From Brachycybe producta (Eukaryota; Arthropoda; Diplopoda; Playtdesmida; Andrognathidae): a DNA stretch of 64,000 nt. Shown piece after piece: positions 59,120 to 64,000 of the stretch. The notes under the pieces were generated by a model. It saw nothing but the letters and a program-made list of their open reading frames with translations. It ran no database searches and was not told the origin of the DNA. The stretch covers positions 6,114,058 through 6,178,057 of the forward strand of contig JAUPFP010000007.1 in the NCBI GenBank assembly GCA_036925085.1. The letters are read 5' to 3'. The position numbers and the translations under genes are program-made. Position 1 is the stretch's first letter; each line of letters begins with the position of its first letter.

Positions 59120-60616
59120 CGACGAAAGCAACGGCCACCCACGCTGTCAAGAAACCAAACGCGACGAAAATAAAACAATAATTCACCAGTGTTTATTTCA
59201 TGACTATGGAAATAAACACCAGCAACCATCAAATATCAACAATAGAAGAGCGGGAGGAATTTGAGAATTGTTGTGTTAAGAAACAACTGAGGACAGTTGT
59301 CAAGAGGTGGGGGAGGGGATAAAAGGAACCCCCCAACGAATAAACAACCCCACAGCATCAACAACCCCTCTAAACACTCTCAAATAACTCCCAAAACTCT
59401 ACAAAATTCACACAACTTTAATTTTTGAAACACTTCTAAACTTTTCAACATGGCCGCCAATATTTACATATTGGCAACCATTTCAAACATGCAATAAACT
59501 ACACCGGAACCACGTGGCCTTCACAAACAACTGTCAACCACGTGGTACACCTGGGAAAAACGCCGAAGGCTAGTCAAGGACGTTCAGAAGAAAAATCAAG
59601 AGCCATAAAAGGGTCAGCAAAAGAAAAACACCGTGCTCCCCTTTATTATGGACGAACGTCATTGACCATGCTGTTGACAGTAGAGGGATAGAAAACTTCA
59701 AAGAGACAATTGCTCTGGGGGCCAGACCAATGCACTGGGACTTCAAAGAAAAAAAAACAAACAACAAAAACTGCTGGCCATAAACAAATAAAAAAAAAAA
59801 AAGAAGAAAATCAGTTTTGAAGATTTTGTGAGAGCGGACACCTTCAATTAAAAAATAAAATTGAAGAACCTGTCACCCTCTCAATTAAGATCGAATTGTG
59901 GGACACCAACTCCTGCCCCACTCCCCCCTAAAAATAATAACAAACAGCAAGGTACATTAGTAACCTTGCTGACCTATTCTTTCCAAAAAAGGCATTAAGG
60001 AAAAGAAGGGGAGAAAGTTAATGGGCAACTTCACACCTCGGTGTGAAATAAAATAACGGCCCTTCCCCCTCGAGATTCCTTAGTCCTTTTGTTTATCTAA
60101 AAATAATAAACAGGACCGACTCTGATAAGAATTAGATCAACACCTCTCACATCTAATATCGGTGGGACAACCCCCACCCCCAATAAATAAAGTCGTGAAG
60201 AAACCAATTAGAGTAAGGTGTCTTATTCTAAAAGGGGCCGGCCCTTCTAACTTTTAAAATTAAATAAGAAAGTGACCAAACTTGGTCAATTACCACTCGA
60301 TTTGCTCTCTTCAAAGAAGCACTCGTTTTTGTTCATCTCTTTATGCTCGATCTTCTTCAATCATCAAATCTTCAATCTACTTCTGTGCCAAGTTCCAAAT
60401 TTTAATTTCGAACTTCTTCAGTTTTGTTGTCAATCCAAAGCTTGAGTACCACCTTCAAGCCTTTGAACTCACGTGCAGTGCATCAGGCCTTCAGAACTCT
60501 TTGGACCTCTTGAAATAATAACAGAGTGATCGGGGACCGATTTCTGTTATTATTTGGAAGTAACCACCAGCAGCGGGACTTTTGAAAAAGTAAGAACTTT
60601 CTAACTCTTAAGAAAT
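59120..60616 (+). other. Non-coding gap between gag-pro and ORF2, where pol would be expected
   Basis: About 1.5 kb, AT-richer than either flanking ORF, with stops in all frames and no pol motifs. Pyrimidine-rich stretches near 60300-60420 and a strong hairpin (60513-60555) lie before ORF2. A promoter, splice acceptor or internal ribosome entry for ORF2 could lie here; none can be shown. Confidence 0.6.
60513..60555 (+). other. 43-base near-perfect hairpin before ORF2
   Basis: AAATAATAACAGA and TCTGTTATTATTT are exact inverted arms, extended inward by ATCGG/CCGAT around GGA. It ends 61 bases before the ORF2 ATG. Confidence 0.8.
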
Positions 60617-62794
60617 ATGCCAGGTAGAGGCTCATGGAGAGGAGGCAGAATGATGTCTGCCTCTTCTAGTGAAGATGAGACGGAGAGTGGAACGGCGGGG
60701 ACCGCTGAACCCCTCTCTCAATCTACCTGCCAGCTACAAAGGGCGGGCGCCGCCAGTGCGCCAATAACAAGAAGAGAGTCGCCAAACACAATAGATAGGC
60801 GCCGCACCTCCTCCGAACCGGAGAATTTTCACCGGCGTGGGGAGAAGCGCCTAAAAGCAAGCTTCAAGCGACCTGCCAATGTCGGGCGCGAAGGGAAGCC
60901 TGCTGCTCCAAGCAGCATCGTCCCCTTCGACGTCACGACATCAAAACACTACTGGGAGGAGCGGGAAGACCGCATCGATATTAATACAATGGCATGGGGG
61001 GTTAACCAGGCGTTCCGCGATAGCATCGCGCCTGGTCAACCCATTCCGGGTGGAGCTGAAGCAAGAGGGAAGCGTGGGGGAGGTGGATCTGTGCCCTCCC
61101 CCCTCGAAGACCTCCACTTGGAGATGCAGAGGGAGGCTGCCCTTCGCCAGGCAGCCAGAGATAAAAAGGAAGGGGAGGACAATCTGGCGTACCTCCGTGC
61201 GGTTTGCGCCCGCCTTGTCGAGCTGGGCTTACCGTGTACGGCGCAACTCCCGAAGGAGGAGCTCCTGCGAATCGAGGCCCGACTCCAAGAAGCCGCCCGA
61301 GTTACGTCATCGGCCACGTCATCACCTCCATCCTCAAACTCGCCAGCAACCCTGACAACTGGCCTCTCCACATCTCCTTCTCCACCCATAACGCCACCAG
61401 AGCCTTTCCAACACTGCTCACCGGTGCCGTCAATCACTCCGCCGCCTCCTCCTCATACACCATTATCGTCACCACCAACCTCCCGATGTGCCACGCCTCC
61501 ACGCAGCGAGGCCGCCACACCAACTCCGACTCCAAAGCTACCTTCCATAGTGGTGGTTCCAAAACCTGTTCGTGTTCAGGTTCCCACTGGGGCTCGCCCC
61601 AAGGAGCCTCAACAGTCCTACAGGGGCCACCACTCTCCTCGAGACTCTCTTCAACGGCCACAACCACGTCGCTCTTCGCCACGTGGTTCCCATCTTTCGC
61701 CCCGACGCCGACCCGACGGAAGAAGTCAGCAGGAACAACGTGGTTCCTCTGGACGCGGCCCTCCGCCGCGTAATAACTTCGACCCAAGGGTCAGGCAAGA
61801 CCTACAGGATCACCGAGTCCAACTGGACCGCGACCATCGCTATGAAACTCGGGGCCCTCCTACTTGGGTCCCGCGTCGCTCTCCTCCTCCGCCACCTCCG
61901 GGCCGCCCTTCTGGACAACCTACGCCTACACCTTTGATGCCGCCACCTTCCGCAGAGCGTGCCGCGTTCTTGAAAAAACAGAAGGCCATCACAAACCTTC
62001 TGCAAGACGTCATGCGACAGGGAGGTGACCCCATGGAAGCACTGGGCCGTGCACCAGGAAGTGCCAAGCCACTGGAGGCGCTGAGCAGGAAGTCGGCATC
62101 GAAGCGACTACGTCAGCGGGCCCGCGATATGGCCCGGTCCGCCTTGCGCCATGCCAGGCCTATCACGGGCGCATCAGTTTCTTTGGAACCTGCGGCTCCA
62201 ACACCAGCCCGACCAGCCGCACCGCCCACTGTACCCCATGCCGGGGCTACTCTGGGGCGGTTACCGCTGGATCATCCGTTCCGTGCAGCCACCTCCGGCG
62301 AGAGGTTGCTCAACAATCGGTGGGTCACTTGGCAGCGCGAAGTGCGCTCTGCCAACACCCTTTACGTAGGACACTTCTCTTTGGAGGAAGGGTTTCCCCG
62401 TCTGGACCTCCCTCCCCGGGAGCGATATGTCGTGGGACTCTCCCGCCTAACAAGTGTCCTCATCACCATCGTCTTCCCAAGAAGACGGATTGTTGAAACC
62501 ACCAGTTTCGCCGGAGATGCCATCGATGAAGCCACGGAAGCCCTTTTGGGAGCTTTCGTCAACTCCGTCTTTAGACTGCCAGCTGGACAGACGTTCCGTA
62601 CCAGTCGCCACTACATTCCGGAACCGGATCCTCGCTACCGAATCGCCGTCTTATGGGACGCCGCTTGGGCTACGCTGTACAACAAGCGGTCCTCCCGTAA
62701 GATTATCGGGGACCGGGACATCTTCAATATCTTCCACCGGGATCTACCTGACGACCAGGGACAATGGCTGTCTGCCGCATCCAGCTACCGATGA
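60617..62794 (+). CDS. Retroelement ORF2, unknown protein (725 aa)
   Basis: I do not recognise this protein. Residues 1-110 are Gly/Ser/Arg-rich and basic. About 110-240 has a charged, probably helical part (WEEREDRIDINTMAWGVNQA, LHLEMQREAALRQAARDKK, LRAVCARLVELGLPC). About 240-450 is Pro/Ser/Thr then Arg/Pro low complexity. From about 455 helices rich in Ala/Arg follow (AERAAFLKKQKAITNLLQDV, KRLRQRARDMARSALRHARP). The last 170 residues look folded (NNRWVTWQREVRSANTLYVG, RYVVGLSRLTSVLITIVFPR, RYRIAVLWDAAWATLYNKRS). There is no signal peptide, TM segment, YxDD, DDE/HHCC or second zinc knuckle. It occupies the position of pol. The 2.2-kb uninterrupted frame inside a young element argues for selection, though GC-rich DNA also keeps other frames open (for example 61204-61773). 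Basic, partly disordered character would suit a nucleic-acid-binding or second capsid-like role; that is speculation. Confidence 0.8.
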   Translation: MPGRGSWRGGRMMSASSSEDETESGTAGTAEPLSQSTCQLQRAGAASAPITRRESPNTIDRRRTSSEPENFHRRGEKRLKASFKRPANVGREGKPAAPSSIVPFDVTTSKHYWEEREDRIDINTMAWGVNQAFRDSIAPGQPIPGGAEARGKRGGGGSVPSPLEDLHLEMQREAALRQAARDKKEGEDNLAYLRAVCARLVELGLPCTAQLPKEELLRIEARLQEAARVTSSATSSPPSSNSPATLTTGLSTSPSPPITPPEPFQHCSPVPSITPPPPPHTPLSSPPTSRCATPPRSEAATPTPTPKLPSIVVVPKPVRVQVPTGARPKEPQQSYRGHHSPRDSLQRPQPRRSSPRGSHLSPRRRPDGRSQQEQRGSSGRGPPPRNNFDPRVRQDLQDHRVQLDRDHRYETRGPPTWVPRRSPPPPPPGRPSGQPTPTPLMPPPSAERAAFLKKQKAITNLLQDVMRQGGDPMEALGRAPGSAKPLEALSRKSASKRLRQRARDMARSALRHARPITGASVSLEPAAPTPARPAAPPTVPHAGATLGRLPLDHPFRAATSGERLLNNRWVTWQREVRSANTLYVGHFSLEEGFPRLDLPPRERYVVGLSRLTSVLITIVFPRRRIVETTSFAGDAIDEATEALLGAFVNSVFRLPAGQTFRTSRHYIPEPDPRYRIAVLWDAAWATLYNKRSSRKIIGDRDIFNIFHRDLPDDQGQWLSAASSYR

Positions 62795-63196
62795 GGCCAG
62801 GTCCGGCGGGATTACCCCCCCGTACGGTTCATGGACCCAGGATCCTCCCCACCCTCCGCAGCAGGGATAGCTGCGCGCCACATGTACTCATGTGGTTGCC
62901 ACCCATCCGGGTGGCATTATCGAAAAATTTATAAAAAATAAAATACGTTGCAACTGTTCTTTTCTTTTTAGATTTCAATAGCGGCTCGCCACTCAGCGAG
63001 CATTAATTATCTTTGTTTTATGTTTTCAGCCTTTTCCAATTTTTAAGGGCGCTGACACTTCGGTGCCAGTGCCTTTCCATAACCACCTCTGTACACGGTA
63101 AGTCCTCAGCCACCCATGTCTCCCCGCTGCGTAACTTGAAAACCTTCCACCCTTGGCTGGAGTACGAGGACGTACTCCAAGCAAAGTTGGAGGGTA
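62795..63196 (+). other. Retroelement 3' untranslated region
   Basis: Contains several small hairpins: CCACATG/CATGTGG (about 62880), GCCACCC/GGGTGGC (about 62897) and GCTCGCC...GCGAGC (about 62984). The segment just before the 3' LTR (GGAGGGTA) is only weakly purine-rich, so the polypurine tract is poor or displaced. Confidence 0.6.
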
Positions 63197-63884
63197 TGTA
63201 ACACCCTGTAAATCGTGATCCCGCCAAAACCATAGCCTGGGGGGTAAACAACTCTCAACCGTCCCTCCCTCCTCTCTGACTCACCTTTCTGACTCATGCC
63301 CAAGTGGCGGATTGATACGTAAAGGACCATGGTCACTTGGACCTGGTTACACCTCACAGGTGTACACAGGTCCAAGGTATAAAAGGACCATGTTCCTCTT
63401 TGTTCCTCAGTTCTTTCCTTTGCCTGTTTTTGCGATACATTCCAAATCATGGGCCTGAGGATTTCCAGTTAGTATTTTACTATTCACCCTTGTATCTGTA
63501 CTTCTTACAAGGAATGAATAAAAGTGTTGTAATAAGAAGTAGCGTTGTCTCTATGTCTTTATGCTAATAACTTCTCTTCAGAGGCCGGAGGTTTCATAGG
63601 GCAGGAGCTATACGATTCTCAGCAGCTACAACATCTTCTCTAGTCGGAATACCGATGGAGAAGATGTATATCAGCATCAACCGGAAGAGAGAGAGATGGC
63701 CGCCACTCTCCTGCATTGATTTCACCCCCATGCAGAAGAGTGACTTCAATCTATCTCCATCCAGCTCTCTCTACAGCTCGGATCTTCTCTGTGCAGGTGT
63801 CATACTGCTCAGAGAAGAAACGAAAAGTAGAAAATGTCATCTAAAGGTTGGTAATAAAATATTGGTTGATGTCAAAAGCTCACA
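63197..63884 (+). repeat. 3' LTR (688 bp)
   Basis: Same length as the 5' LTR, and I found no difference where I compared them, including TATAAA at 63378 and AATAAA at 63517. Ends CTCACA followed by the target-site copy CTAG. Confidence 0.95.
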
Positions 63885-64000
63885 CTAGTGTGTCACGGTA
63901 GTGAGCATGTTGTGCAATGTGCATCTTTCACATAAATATGTTAACCGGTAAGTTAAATTAACAATACTGGTTTGAACCTCCAACTTAAAACAATTTCTTC
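63885..64000. other. Right host flank of the retroelement
   Basis: Begins with the CTAG target duplication and returns to AT-rich host sequence. The rejoined empty site would read TGTGA-CTAG-TGTGTC. Too short for further annotation. Confidence 0.7.

Larger units (their letters stand above)
53604..63884 (+). mobile_element. Complete non-autonomous LTR retrotransposon with gag-pro and an extra ORF
   Basis: Two 688-bp direct repeats starting TGTAACACCC and ending GCTCACA bound the element. CTAG flanks both sides (53600-53603 and 63885-63888), a 4-bp target duplication. A primer-binding site follows the 5' LTR by two bases. Gene order: leader with tandem repeats, Gag-protease (56738-59119), 1.5-kb gap, ORF2 (60617-62794). 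I found no reverse transcriptase (no YxDD-type core), RNase H or integrase ORF, although Gag and protease are intact and of Ty3/gypsy type. The interior is clearly GC-richer than the host flanks. I found no difference between the LTRs where read side by side, so insertion is recent. A full-length partner elsewhere must supply pol; that is inference. Confidence 0.9.

Noticed and set aside
61204-61937. Overlapping +2/+3 frames inside ORF2 (189 and 121 codons)
   Set aside because: ORF2 is longer and continuous. GC- and CCN-rich DNA leaves other frames open by chance, and no start context or motif supports them.

Overview
This is a window from an invertebrate animal nuclear genome. It is AT-rich outside the repeats. 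Its genes have many small GT-AG introns, it carries a dense and varied transposon load, and five single-copy genes encode proteins clearly related to animal families. I can support 'metazoan, non-vertebrate' from protein divergence and architecture, but not a phylum. Exon boundaries below come from hand reading: splice consensus, reading-frame phase, and recall of the human orthologues. No alignment was run.

Layout. Positions 1-12810 are four abutting tandem-repeat blocks: a decamer-like TTTTTTACGC satellite with a 100-N gap, an ATGAAAGG block, three 33-bp units, and a GGGGTAAAAG block. All are purine-rich on the plus strand. At 13438-14835 two Helitron-like elements face each other tail to tail, and one contains a 627-bp GA expansion. 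A hairpin-rich, LTR-like stretch follows (about 14880-15640), then TA microsatellites.

Positions 16207-53600 form the gene region. TBC1D23 (plus, 15 exons) is followed by the hormone-sensitive lipase gene LIPE (minus, 8 exons), which shares a 386-bp divergent promoter containing a full cAMP response element with TMEM147 (plus, 5 exons). DCAF8 (minus, 9 exons) is convergent with TMEM147. Next come a truncated THAP-domain/P-element-like transposase gene (minus, 3 exons) and a secreted or membrane leucine-rich-repeat protein (minus, 2 coding exons with a 5.4-kb intron). Two introns, one in LIPE and one in DCAF8, appear to use GC-AG splice sites. Introns and spacers hold hAT-, pogo-, mariner-, MULE-like and foldback miniature elements, a tRNA-derived SINE, and a 33-42-bp hairpin found at two loci.

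Positions 53604-63884 are a young 10.3-kb LTR retrotransposon. It has two 688-bp LTRs with no difference found, a CTAG target duplication and a primer-binding site. It encodes a Gag-protease protein of 793 aa. Where reverse transcriptase, RNase H and integrase should be, it has 1.5 kb without a convincing ORF and then a 725-aa proline/serine/arginine-rich ORF that I do not recognise. It looks like a non-autonomous element that kept gag-pro and gained or kept an unrelated second gene. It is the best candidate for something undescribed in this window.
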